Origin: Marinomonas agarivorans
GTDB taxonomy: Bacteria > Pseudomonadota > Gammaproteobacteria > Pseudomonadales > Marinomonadaceae
NCBI GenBank assembly: GCA_002173415.2
Contig: NHNK02000004.1
Span: 145,408-209,407, forward strand
Direction: 5' to 3'
Length of the DNA stretch: 64,000 nt
Position numbers and translations under genes: made by a program. Below the pieces are notes generated by a model. It was not told the origin of the DNA and made no database searches. It was given only the letters and a program-made list of their open reading frames with translations. Shown piece after piece: positions 1 to 8,227 of this stretch (positions are counted from its first letter, which is position 1; the number at the start of each line of letters is the position of its first letter).

Positions 1-1027
1 CTTGCTTGCCTTGTATTGCATAGTAAGTCCACATTGTTGGCCTTACACCGCCTTTCAAAGGAATAACATTCGAAGATATATCAAAATTTGAACAAGATAG
101 GTATGTAATACAGGTATGATCACCAAAAATGAAAATTGGGTCTTTCGGAGTAGCATTAAAACCTGCATCATCATTATGAAAACCAAGCAAAAGACTTGAG
201 CCTTGCTCATAAACAGGAGTCCTGCCATAAGGTTCAATCTGCTTCTTGGTATAACGTTTATTTGGTTTTAGTCGTTTTACGATGTCACTTATTCGAACTA
301 CATCCCACCCCTCCGGTATCTCCCCAAGCTCAGAGTCTTGCATGGCCGCAGGAAACAGCGCGGCAGTCTCAGCTAGTTTGTTAAATGCCTTAGGATCACT
401 GACTTTTAAACTGTTCAGTTCATCAAGGGTTTTAGCCGAAATTACACGCATGGCAGCCAGTTCGGCATCTTCAGCGTTGCCACCCGCTGCCAAGATTTCC
501 ATCTTGGCTTTGACCGGTTCAAAATCCACAAACCAGCTTTTAAAGAGCGCTTGGGCGATTTGTTCTAGGGTTTGGTTGGTTTGGGTGTTGAGGTTAATTT
601 TGTCTTCAATTTCACCAATTATTGAAACTATCTTTTCTTGAACTTCTAGGTTAGTTGTAACGTAAGCCTCTAACTTATTTAACAGACCTTGAGTTAAAAG
701 TGGATGACTAGAACCCTGTGCATATTGATTTAAGTTTTTGCTTTTTAGTACGTAATACGAATATTTGGCTATAAAACCTTCTTTCGACTTTGCAGACAAT
801 GCATTGTCAGAAACCCAAATCGGATTATTTTCGAAATAAGTCGCACCACAGTAAGCACCAACTCGACCAATTATGATAGTCTCGTCTTGATAATTTGAAT
901 CGCCAGAGTAACCTAGAATTCCATTTCCTCCGTAGATTGGAGTATTACCTTCTGTCTTTGGACGAGCTTTGCCATTTCCAAAATCAACAATTTCATTTAG
1001 CGTTAATGTTTTCCAATCAGAACTCAT
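1..1027 (-). CDS. hsdS: Type I restriction-modification specificity subunit HsdS (partial, C-terminus off the left edge)
   Basis: DNA-recognition subunit of a type I restriction-modification complex; it selects the bipartite target for HsdM and HsdR. One open frame of 342 codons runs from an ATG at 1027 (MSSDWKTLTLNEIV) to the window edge. The first target-recognition domain covers about residues 1-150. It is followed by the conserved helical spacer typical of HsdS (IAQALFKSWFVDFEPVKAKM, then FPAAMQDSELGEIPEGW near 240-260), and a second recognition domain begins after it. An in-frame stop lies a few codons upstream, fixing the start. The start overlaps a degenerate copy of the hsdM 3' end. 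hsdR is not visible and may lie beyond position 1. Confidence 0.9.
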   Translation of the reverse strand, partial: MSSDWKTLTLNEIVDFGNGKARPKTEGNTPIYGGNGILGYSGDSNYQDETIIIGRVGAYCGATYFENNPIWVSDNALSAKSKEGFIAKYSYYVLKSKNLNQYAQGSSHPLLTQGLLNKLEAYVTTNLEVQEKIVSIIGEIEDKINLNTQTNQTLEQIAQALFKSWFVDFEPVKAKMEILAAGGNAEDAELAAMRVISAKTLDELNSLKVSDPKAFNKLAETAALFPAAMQDSELGEIPEGWDVVRISDIVKRLKPNKRYTKKQIEPYGRTPVYEQGSSLLLGFHNDDAGFNATPKDPIFIFGDHTCITYLSCSNFDISSNVIPLKGGVRPTMWTYYAIQGKQ

Positions 1028-1075
1028 ACCCAATCCCCGCTAGATTCTCCTTAATCGCTTTTTCTATTCTAAACA
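1021..1075 (-). repeat. Diverged copy of the hsdM 3' end, upstream of hsdS
   Basis: Read on the minus strand, this stretch encodes roughly FRIEKAIKENLAGIGYEF-stop, which closely matches the real hsdM C-terminus (DRLEQAIKENLAGLGYEL-stop, ending at 1523). About three quarters of the bases align between the two copies. In each copy the downstream gene start (ATGAGTTCTGA or ATGAGCTCTGA) overlaps the TGA stop. The DUF1016 gene therefore sits between two copies of the same junction. Confidence 0.8.
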
Positions 1076-1086
1076 CTCGGGTTAAC

Positions 1087-1533
1087 CTAATTGTTTTCAT
1101 CATGCTCTCCTTGTAGGTTGCCGAACAGCTTGAGTTCGCGTTTTATTTCTTGTTGCAGTTGCTCTTCTGTGGGGGTGTGGGGAATTTGCATGAGCGGGCT
1201 GGATTCTCCACCCGCGGGGTGAGGAATGGCTATGCGGTCTTCATAGGTTAAATAAAACTGGCGAAAGTACCAGAGATTGGTCACCGAAAACCCTTTGCCA
1301 TAATGGCGATTTAAACGGGTTGAAAGTGCTTCGATCACCTGTTTGCCATACTCTGCTCGCTCTTGCCCTTGTTGTAATTGCAGAACAATTTCACGTCCTA
1401 TCAGCCAATTGGCTAATACGCTATTGTGATTAACAGAGCGAACAACGTTGCTACGTGCCTGTTCAAGAATGTTAACCACTCGCTCGAATAGTGGCGAGGG
1501 CGGCTGTTCAAGCGAGGTTATCTCAGAGCTCAT
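1087..1533 (-). CDS. Short DUF1016 (YhcG-type) N-terminal domain protein
   Basis: About 148 residues matching only the N-terminal DUF1016 domain (motifs ANWLIGREIV, YGKQVIEALSTRL, GFSVTNLWYFRQFY). Full-length YhcG-family proteins carry a PD-(D/E)XK nuclease domain after it, which is absent here. The ATG at 1533 (MSSEITS) overlaps the hsdM stop, so translation is probably coupled; an ATG two codons upstream is also open. DUF1016 genes are often found inside type I restriction loci, but their role is not settled. Whether this is a functional short form or a truncated remnant cannot be decided. The tail (EIKRELKLFGNLQGEHDENN) is charged and ends cleanly. Confidence 0.75.
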   Translation of the reverse strand: MSSEITSLEQPPSPLFERVVNILEQARSNVVRSVNHNSVLANWLIGREIVLQLQQGQERAEYGKQVIEALSTRLNRHYGKGFSVTNLWYFRQFYLTYEDRIAIPHPAGGESSPLMQIPHTPTEEQLQQEIKRELKLFGNLQGEHDENN

Positions 1534-3322
1534 AACCAAGCCCCGCTAAATTTTCTTTTATTGCCTGTTCTAATCGGTCGGACTCTTCAAACTGCGTTTT
1601 TAACTGTGCGGTTAATCGCTGCATTTTCTCTGGGAAAGGCTCGCTATCTTCTTCTGCATCCGCTGCGCCAACATAGCGCCCAGGCGTCAATACATAATCA
1701 TGCTTTTGCATATCTTCAATCTTGGCGCTGAAGCAAAACCCTTTTTCATCTTGGTAGTCAGTACCCGTTTGCCAAGCGTGGAATGTGTCGGCGATTTTTT
1801 TAATGTCTTTTGGCTCAAAGTCACGGAGTACGCGGTCTTTCATAAAGCCTAAGTTACGGGCATCAATAAACAGGGTTTCACCACGGCGATCACGCTTGCC
1901 TTTCTGTGTTGGCGACGTACCGCCTTTCTTGGCCGCGCCTGTGCTTCCTACACCCACGACACTTGCACTTCTCTGTGCTTTGTTTTTGGTTAAAAACCAA
2001 ATACAGGCAGGGATTTGGGTGTTGGTAAAGAGTTGGCCAGGTAAGGCCACCATACATTCCACTAAGTCAGCTTCAATCAGCGCTTTGCGGATTTCCCCTT
2101 CGTTGTTGGTGTTGGAGCTCATGGAACCATTGGCGAGTAATAAACCCATTGAGCCGTTATTGTTAAGGTGGTGCAACATGTGTTGTATCCAGCCGTAGTT
2201 GGCATTGCCCTGTGGCGGTGTGCCGTGCTTCCAGCGAATGTCACCCTCTAGTCTGGCATTCCACCAGTCTTTGATATTGAACGGTGGGTTGGCCATAACG
2301 TAATCGGCACGTAAGTCTGGGTGTTGGTCATCTAAAAAAGTGTCGGCGTTCTTGTTACCAAAGTTAAAGTCGATACCACGAATCGCCATGTTCATGGCGG
2401 CCAGTTTCCAAGTGGTTGGGTTGCTCTCTTGACCATAAACGGAGATGTGCTTTTTTTGCTCGCTGGCGTTGTAGTGCTTTTCCGCTGCGTGGGCTTCAAT
2501 AAACTTATCGTTACTGACAAAAAAGCCACCGGCTCCCATAGCAGGGTCATACACACGGCCTTGATAAGGTTGGAGCATTTCAACGATCAAGGTAACAATG
2601 CTTTTGGGCGTGTAATATTGGCCACCTTGTTTGCCTTCGGCTAAAGCAAACTGTCCTAAAAAGTATTCGTACACATGGCCTAAAATGTCTTTGCTGTGCA
2701 GGTCGAGCTTTTCGCCATTGTATTCTGGGTTACTAAAGCTGGTATCAGAAAACTTATTGATCAGTTCAGTCAGGTTGTGATTTTCCACTTCATAACGGGT
2801 AACGCGAGGCAAAACGTCTTTTAACTTAGGGTTGGCCGGCTTGTCGTTAATTTTATAGGTTTCGATGGCTTCTAAAGCATTGTCAATGAGCTTTGAAATG
2901 GAGGTAAGTTTAAAACTTTGGTCATTTCCTAGTTCAACTTCTGTACCTATTGGCAGAGCCGCGGTATTTTTAAGAAACGCCCAGCGCGATTGCTTTGGCA
3001 CCCAGAATACGTTTTTTTCTTGGTAGTATTCGTACAGTTCTAATTCATCTGCGACGGCTTGCTTGTATTCTTGGTCCGAGTCGTAGTTTTCACGGGGCAT
3101 AAAATAAACGCTGTCGTCATTTTTTTCTGTATTTTTTTCTGTAAAGAGTGTTTTTAGCTCGCGCTGGCGTTCTTCGAAGGCGTCAGACACATATTTTAAA
3201 AAGATAATACCAAGCACCACGTGTTTGTAGTTGGCTGCATCTAGGTTATTACGCAGCTTATCCGCCGCGCTCCAGAGTTTGGCATCGAGTTCTTTTAAAA
3301 ATTCTTGTTCTGAACTATTCAT
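1523..3322 (-). CDS. hsdM: Type I restriction-modification methyltransferase HsdM
   Basis: N6-adenine DNA methyltransferase subunit, 599 residues, normal length. An N-terminal helical HsdM domain (1-190) precedes the N6-Mtase fold: GGQYYTPKSIV near 233-243, SAM-binding DPAMGAGGF at 259-267 and catalytic NPPF at 345-348. The C-terminal helices (DRLEQAIKENLAG) pack against HsdS in known complexes. Residues 61-68 are an in-frame tandem duplication (TEKNTEKN, 12 bp repeated). It starts 14 bp after the mrr-like gene and overlaps the DUF1016 gene, so the four genes appear to be one minus-strand operon. Confidence 0.95.
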   Translation of the reverse strand: MNSSEQEFLKELDAKLWSAADKLRNNLDAANYKHVVLGIIFLKYVSDAFEERQRELKTLFTEKNTEKNDDSVYFMPRENYDSDQEYKQAVADELELYEYYQEKNVFWVPKQSRWAFLKNTAALPIGTEVELGNDQSFKLTSISKLIDNALEAIETYKINDKPANPKLKDVLPRVTRYEVENHNLTELINKFSDTSFSNPEYNGEKLDLHSKDILGHVYEYFLGQFALAEGKQGGQYYTPKSIVTLIVEMLQPYQGRVYDPAMGAGGFFVSNDKFIEAHAAEKHYNASEQKKHISVYGQESNPTTWKLAAMNMAIRGIDFNFGNKNADTFLDDQHPDLRADYVMANPPFNIKDWWNARLEGDIRWKHGTPPQGNANYGWIQHMLHHLNNNGSMGLLLANGSMSSNTNNEGEIRKALIEADLVECMVALPGQLFTNTQIPACIWFLTKNKAQRSASVVGVGSTGAAKKGGTSPTQKGKRDRRGETLFIDARNLGFMKDRVLRDFEPKDIKKIADTFHAWQTGTDYQDEKGFCFSAKIEDMQKHDYVLTPGRYVGAADAEEDSEPFPEKMQRLTAQLKTQFEESDRLEQAIKENLAGLGYEL

Positions 3323-3336
3323 TAGTAATCTCGTTT

Positions 3337-4269
3337 TTACATTTCAAAAAAGTCTTCGTCTATTTTCTTCAGGTGCAATACCTGTTCATCTCGACTGCCA
3401 ATGTTGTATCTCAACATCAGTTTCGCTAGCTCTTTTCCGTTTATTAACACAATGCGGCTGCTTAGCTGGTGAGCCGTCTCTTTGGCAGATGCGGTGAAAT
3501 CAGAGGTGGTGATAAAGAGGCCCTTCTGTGCGTTCTTTAGGTTAAGAGCGCCAAAAAAATCTCGAATCTCACCAGCACCAACTTTGTTCGTTTCTGCGTA
3601 GCGTTTTGCTTGGATATAAATTTGGTCGACACCAAGTGGGTCTTGGTTGATCACGCCGTCTATGCCATTGTCTCCTGATTTGCCTAACGCATGGGCGGTA
3701 CTTTCTTTTGTGCTGCCATAGCCCATGGCGAGCAAGAGGTTAATTAGCAGTTGTTCAAAAAATTCTGGTGTGACTTTGCGAGTTCGTTCCAGTATGTCTT
3801 CTGCTAGCGCATTATTTATTTTTCTGTAAGAGACAAGCAGGGCTTCATCGGGGGTGATGTTGTCATCATCTGTGTCCTCTTCTTGCAAAGGTGCCTGCGA
3901 ATCCTGCTTTTTAGAATCGGTGTTGCTTTGCTGTATGAAAGCCATGAACTCGTCAAATTGCTTAAGGTAACTCGTATTTATCGTTTGGCTTTGTTGTAAT
4001 GCTTCGATCCCGCGAGGGGTAATTGAAAAGTAAGCTCTTCGCGGGCTTTGTATCAGGCCTGCTTTTAACAAGTAAGTACGTGCCCAACCTACTCTGTTAT
4101 CGATAATTCGCTGCTTTCCAGTTGAGAACATTCTATTTCGTTCTTCATTAGTGAGATGCCATTGGTTAGAAATGTTGATAATGATGTCCTGAAGTTTTGC
4201 TTCATTATTAGGGGCTTCTGCAAGTGCCAGAAGAAAGGGTTTCATACACTCTTGGTAGTTTGGAATCAC
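3337..4269 (-). CDS. Mrr-family restriction endonuclease
   Basis: 310 residues: an N-terminal winged-helix Mrr_N domain (about 1-100, RRAYFSITPRGIEAL), an acidic linker (120-140) and a C-terminal Mrr_cat PD-(D/E)XK nuclease domain. Visible catalytic elements are E172, D204 in GDNGIDG, and Q220-A-K222 in YIQAKRY. The start is a GTG at 4269 with AAGGA eight bases upstream. Mrr-type nucleases usually cleave modified DNA and are type IV enzymes, so first place in an hsd operon is notable. It could be a stand-alone type IV enzyme or a partner of the locus; the sequence does not say which. Confidence 0.88.
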   Translation of the reverse strand: MIPNYQECMKPFLLALAEAPNNEAKLQDIIINISNQWHLTNEERNRMFSTGKQRIIDNRVGWARTYLLKAGLIQSPRRAYFSITPRGIEALQQSQTINTSYLKQFDEFMAFIQQSNTDSKKQDSQAPLQEEDTDDDNITPDEALLVSYRKINNALAEDILERTRKVTPEFFEQLLINLLLAMGYGSTKESTAHALGKSGDNGIDGVINQDPLGVDQIYIQAKRYAETNKVGAGEIRDFFGALNLKNAQKGLFITTSDFTASAKETAHQLSSRIVLINGKELAKLMLRYNIGSRDEQVLHLKKIDEDFFEM

Positions 4270-4593
4270 AGATACATCCTTTCATCACTGTATGTGAGAG
4301 ATTTCTAATGAGTATTATCACTATACGATGCTGCTAGAGCTTTTCTAAGACTATCTGTTTTAAAAAAGTCAGGAGGCTCAGCGAGTTACTACTGCAACTT
4401 AGTACTGAATTTATCATGTTTTGTTAAGTCGCCAAAGTTTAAGTTTCCAATAATAGTTTCACGTAAAACATCTTCATCTCCAATCATTTACCCTGCTGGC
4501 AATCTCTGGATTGAGATATACACTTAAGGAAAGCGCTTTTCATAACCATAATTCATAGCAATAAACAGCAGTAAATCAACAAGGAGGACACAC
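4270..4593. other. Intergenic region between the restriction operon and the SGNH hydrolase gene
   Basis: No convincing gene. A 32-codon minus-strand frame (4389-4487, MIGDEDVLRETIIGNLNFGD) reads like real protein but has no ribosome binding site and no recognised relatives, so it may be a decayed end of a lost gene. The segment must also hold the promoters of both divergent neighbours. AAGGAGGA immediately precedes the hydrolase start. Confidence 0.4.
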
Positions 4594-5220
4594 ATGGCAA
4601 TAATTCTTTGTTACGGCGATTCATTAACGTGGGGAGCAATTCCTGGGGGCGGTCGTTACCAGAAAAACCACCGTTGGCCAGAATTGCTAAACAAAAGGTT
4701 AGGGGAAGAACACGATGTCATTAATTCTGGTTTACCCAGTCGCACAACAATTTGGGATGACCCGTTTAATGACGGTCGTAACGGCCTCAAGTACATTCAA
4801 TCCATGATCGAGACCTTTGCACCTGTTAACCTAGTCATCTTAATGCTTGGCACTAATGACATTAAGTCCTACATCAATGCCTCCGCCTACGATGCCGCCA
4901 GAGGGATTGAAAAACTCATTACCAAAATCAGAGAGCCAAGTCGTCATGGTTTCCCAAACCCTGAAATCATTGTTGTTGCGCCACCTAATATCATAGCGCC
5001 AAAGGGCGAAGCAGCCGAAATGTTCCCCAATGCGGTTGAAAAAATGCAAAAGTTTCATCAAGAATATCAAAAAGTTGCGACCCGACAGCGCTGTGAGTTT
5101 TTGAATGCCGCAGGCGTCATCACCCCAAGCGATATTGATGGTGTTCATCTGGAACAAGCAGCAAATGAGACATTGGCAAGAGTGTTAGAACCGTTAGTCA
5201 ATAAAATTCTATATTCATAA
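4594..5220 (+). CDS. SGNH/GDSL-family hydrolase (arylesterase-like)
   Basis: 208-residue SGNH-fold esterase. Block I GDSLTWG carries the nucleophile S10, block III GTND is at 86-89, and block V DGVHL supplies D182 and H185. A Gly in INSGLPSRT is the likely oxyanion block II residue. No signal peptide is seen, so it is probably cytoplasmic. The sequence resembles the arylesterase/acyl-hydrolase branch with the loop GAIPGGGRY after block I. A strong AAGGAGGA ribosome binding site precedes the ATG. It stands alone, with dpp genes downstream and no evident functional link. The substrate cannot be predicted. Confidence 0.85.
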   Translation: MAIILCYGDSLTWGAIPGGGRYQKNHRWPELLNKRLGEEHDVINSGLPSRTTIWDDPFNDGRNGLKYIQSMIETFAPVNLVILMLGTNDIKSYINASAYDAARGIEKLITKIREPSRHGFPNPEIIVVAPPNIIAPKGEAAEMFPNAVEKMQKFHQEYQKVATRQRCEFLNAAGVITPSDIDGVHLEQAANETLARVLEPLVNKILYS

Positions 5221-5226
5221 CCTTAT

Positions 5227-5253
5227 GTTTCTAAAATAAAGTTCTAAAATAAA
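5227..5253. repeat. Short tandem repeat TTCTAAAATAAA(A/G)
   Basis: The 12-13 bp motif TTCTAAAATAAA occurs twice in a row just after the SGNH hydrolase stop codon. It is one of many short direct duplications in this window. Confidence 0.6.
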
Positions 5254-5464
5254 AATATACGCTATGCATTATACGTATAAGGCCATATTAGAATTTCGAT
5301 TGTCTCTGGCGCTAACTCAAGTAATCTCAAGTCTACATACTGCTTTCAAAAGTAGCCATGTCTGATAATAGGTTTAATAACAACGACGTACCTTATCTGA
5401 ATGTTTTCGTAATTCCACAACGTCACAACCAATCGATCTTGTATTAATTACTGGAGAAATGAAA

Positions 5465-7075
5465 ATGAAAAAACGGTTATCTGCTTTACCGCTAGCCATT
5501 ATGGGAGCGTCTCTTGCTCTTGGTATTGCTAGCAACGCTCATGCAGCTCCTTCTACTTTTGTTTATTGCTCTGAAGGCAGTCCAGAAGGTTTTAACCCTT
5601 CTCTTTATACTTCCGGCACCACATTTGATGCGTCATCCAAGAACATGTTCAACCGTTTGTTGGAATTCAAACTAGGCACAACACAAACTGAGCCAGGCCT
5701 GGCCACTAGCTATACTGTGTCAGACGACGGTCTTGAGTACATATTCAAGCTTCGTAAAGGCGTAAAATTCCACACATCAAAAACCTTCACGCCAACACGT
5801 GACTTTAATGCCGACGATGTAATTTTCTCTTTCGCACGTCAGTGGGATAAAAATCACCCATATCACAAGGTATCAAACGGCTCTTACGAGTACTTTACTG
5901 GCATGGGCATGGATACCTTGATTAAAGAGATCGTGCGTGTTGATGATTACACAGTGAAATTTGTTCTAAATTATCCCGAAGCACCATTCTTAGCCAACCT
6001 AGCTATGGACTTTGCTTCTATCTTCTCTGCTGAGCAGGCAGATATGCTGATGAAGAAAGGCACACCTGAGCAACTAGATATTGACCCTGTTGCTACTGGC
6101 CCTTTCCAAAAAGTGCAATATCGTAAAGATTCTGTGATTCGCTACACAGCGTTTGAAGATTACTGGAAAGGTAAGCCAGCGATTGATCGCTTGGTATTCT
6201 CAATCACGCCTGATGCGTCTGTACGTTATGCCAAGCTGAAAGCCGGTGAATGTCACATGATGCCTTACCCAAATCCAGCCGATTTAGAAAAAATGGCACA
6301 GGATAAAGACATCAACCTAATGAGCCAAGAAGGGTTAAATGTTGGTTACCTAGCATTTAACACTAAGAAAAAGCCATTTACTGATGCCAAAGTACGTCAA
6401 GCGCTAAATTTAGCGACCAATAAACAAGCCATCATTGATGCGGTATTCCAAGGCGCAGGTAAAATTGCCAAAAACCCAATTCCACCAACCATGTGGTCTT
6501 ACAATGATAAAGTTGTTGACTATAACTATGATCCAGTAAAAGCCAAGCAGTTACTGAAAGAAGCAGGTTATGAAAACGGCTTTACCACTAATATTTGGGC
6601 AATGCCTGTACAACGTCCATACAACCCAAATGCGCGTCGTATGGCGGAAGTTATTCAGGAAGATTGGGCGAAAGTTGGTGTAAAAGCTGAGATCGTTTCT
6701 TACGAGTGGGGTGAGTACCTAAACCGTTCGAAGAAAGGTGAACACGAAACCGTATTGCTAGGCTGGACAGGTGATAACGGTGACCCAGATAACTTCTTGT
6801 ACGTACTTCTAGGTTGTGATGCTGTTGGCGGTTCTAACCGTGCCCAATGGTGTAATAAAGAGTTTAATGATCTGCTAGTTAAAGCGAAGCAGACTTCTGA
6901 TCAAGCAACCAGAACTAAGTACTATGAAGAGGCCCAGTTAGTGTTCAAGCGCGAAGCACCTTGGATTACAACTGCGCACTCAATTGTGTACGAACCTGTT
7001 CGTAAAGAGGTAGAAGGATTTGTTATTGACCCACTTGGCGGTCACTATTTCTCAAACGTTAGCTTGAAGAAATAA
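5465..7075 (+). CDS. dppA: Dipeptide/oligopeptide ABC transporter periplasmic binding protein
   Basis: SBP_bac_5 family binding protein, about 536 residues, the usual length for DppA. The signal peptide is MKKRLSALPLAIMG...SNAHA, with cleavage probably before APSTF. The mature protein opens with the family hallmark (FVYCSEGSPEGFNPSLYTSG), and TRDFNADDVIFSFARQW is the conserved SBP_bac_5 segment. The ATG at 5465 sits eight bases from GGAG; an ATG at 5459 is too close to it. It is the first gene of a five-gene import operon, separated from dppB by a hairpin with a T-run. DppA proteins bind dipeptides and in some species haem precursors; the actual ligand here is inferred. Confidence 0.93.
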   Translation: MKKRLSALPLAIMGASLALGIASNAHAAPSTFVYCSEGSPEGFNPSLYTSGTTFDASSKNMFNRLLEFKLGTTQTEPGLATSYTVSDDGLEYIFKLRKGVKFHTSKTFTPTRDFNADDVIFSFARQWDKNHPYHKVSNGSYEYFTGMGMDTLIKEIVRVDDYTVKFVLNYPEAPFLANLAMDFASIFSAEQADMLMKKGTPEQLDIDPVATGPFQKVQYRKDSVIRYTAFEDYWKGKPAIDRLVFSITPDASVRYAKLKAGECHMMPYPNPADLEKMAQDKDINLMSQEGLNVGYLAFNTKKKPFTDAKVRQALNLATNKQAIIDAVFQGAGKIAKNPIPPTMWSYNDKVVDYNYDPVKAKQLLKEAGYENGFTTNIWAMPVQRPYNPNARRMAEVIQEDWAKVGVKAEIVSYEWGEYLNRSKKGEHETVLLGWTGDNGDPDNFLYVLLGCDAVGGSNRAQWCNKEFNDLLVKAKQTSDQATRTKYYEEAQLVFKREAPWITTAHSIVYEPVRKEVEGFVIDPLGGHYFSNVSLKK

Positions 7076-7090
7076 CCTCAACTAAACAAA

Positions 7091-7129
7091 CGGCTGGTGC
7101 AGATTAATTATCTGTATCAGTCGTTTTTT
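7091..7129 (+). terminator. Hairpin with T-run between dppA and dppB (partial terminator)
   Basis: CGGCTGGTGCAGAT (7091-7104) can pair with ATCTGTATCAGTCG (7110-7123), using some G-U pairs, and is followed by six T. Such a structure after a binding-protein gene usually gives leaky termination or mRNA 3' protection, so dppA is made in excess over the membrane components. Confidence 0.75.
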
Positions 7130-7179
7130 CGTCTCTGCTTGTTAGCAACCGACTTTATATCGCGATTTCGAGAAGTACT

Positions 7180-8190
7180 ATGTTTCAGTTTATTATTAAG
7201 CGACTTAGTCTGGTCATTCCTACCTTTATTGGAATTACCCTACTGACTTTTACCCTTATCCATTTAATTCCGGGTGATCCTATTGAGGTTATGGCCGGAG
7301 AACGGGGAGTCAGTGCAGAAAGACACGCTGAACTAAGCGCTCAACTGGGTTTGGATCAGCCTTTATACATTCAATATTTTCGCTACTTAAACGATGTTCT
7401 TCATGGCGACCTTGGCACCTCCTTAATTACTAAAACGCCCGTTGTCAGCGAATTCCTTACCCTATTTCCAGCAACCATCGAATTGGCATTTTGCGCCACC
7501 TTGTTTGCTATTTTTATCGGTTTACCTGCTGGCATTATTGCCGCAATACGTCGTGGCACCTTATTTGATCACTCAGTCATGACGGTTTCTTTGACTGGTT
7601 ATTCCATGCCTATCTTTTGGTGGGCACTATTGCTGATGCTCGTCTTCTCTGTGAATTTAGGCTGGACACCCGTATCAGGTCGCATTGATGTAGTTTATTG
7701 GATTGATGATGTGACGGGCTTCATGCTCATCGACACCTTATTGTCTGGTGAAAAAGGGGCATTTAGTTCCGCCATTGCCCATTTGATTTTGCCCAGTATT
7801 GTCTTGGGCACAATTCCTATGGCAGTTATCGCCCGTATGACACGCTCTTCTATGCTAGAAATTCTCAACGAAGACTATATTCGTACCGCTCGTTCGAAAG
7901 GCATTGCCCCTTGGCGAGTTATTATGGTTCATGCCTTACGTAATGCATTGATTCCAATAATTACTGTTATTGGCTTACAAATCGGCATTCTACTGAGTGG
8001 CGCCATTCTGACAGAGACGGTATTTGCTTGGCCAGGTATTGGAAAATGGTTGATAGAGTCCATTGGTCGACGAGATTACCCAGTTGTACAAGGCGGTATT
8101 CTCATCGTCGCTACCATCATTATTGTTGTGAACCTGTTAGTGGATATTGCCTATGGCATCGTGAATCCGCGTATCAGGCACAGTCGCTAA
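7180..8190 (+). CDS. dppB: Dipeptide ABC transporter permease DppB
   Basis: 336-residue inner-membrane permease with six predicted helices. It has the BPD_transp_1 domain with the EAA-like loop (YIRTARSKGIAPWRVIMVHA) that docks the ATPases. The N-terminus MFQFIIKRLSLVIPTFIGIT and the LIPGDPIEVMAGE motif are typical of DppB/OppB. It forms the translocation pore with DppC. It has the usual family length, and the gene lies 37 bp before dppC on the same strand. Confidence 0.94.
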   Translation: MFQFIIKRLSLVIPTFIGITLLTFTLIHLIPGDPIEVMAGERGVSAERHAELSAQLGLDQPLYIQYFRYLNDVLHGDLGTSLITKTPVVSEFLTLFPATIELAFCATLFAIFIGLPAGIIAAIRRGTLFDHSVMTVSLTGYSMPIFWWALLLMLVFSVNLGWTPVSGRIDVVYWIDDVTGFMLIDTLLSGEKGAFSSAIAHLILPSIVLGTIPMAVIARMTRSSMLEILNEDYIRTARSKGIAPWRVIMVHALRNALIPIITVIGLQIGILLSGAILTETVFAWPGIGKWLIESIGRRDYPVVQGGILIVATIIIVVNLLVDIAYGIVNPRIRHSR

Positions 8191-8227
8191 CGCATTTGTC
8201 GTTACGCATCGTATTCTAGGAAATAAC

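Noticed and set aside
4455-4472. AGTTTCACGTAAAACA, resembling parS
   Set aside because: It has two mismatches, is not palindromic, and lies far from the 43-50 kb cluster.
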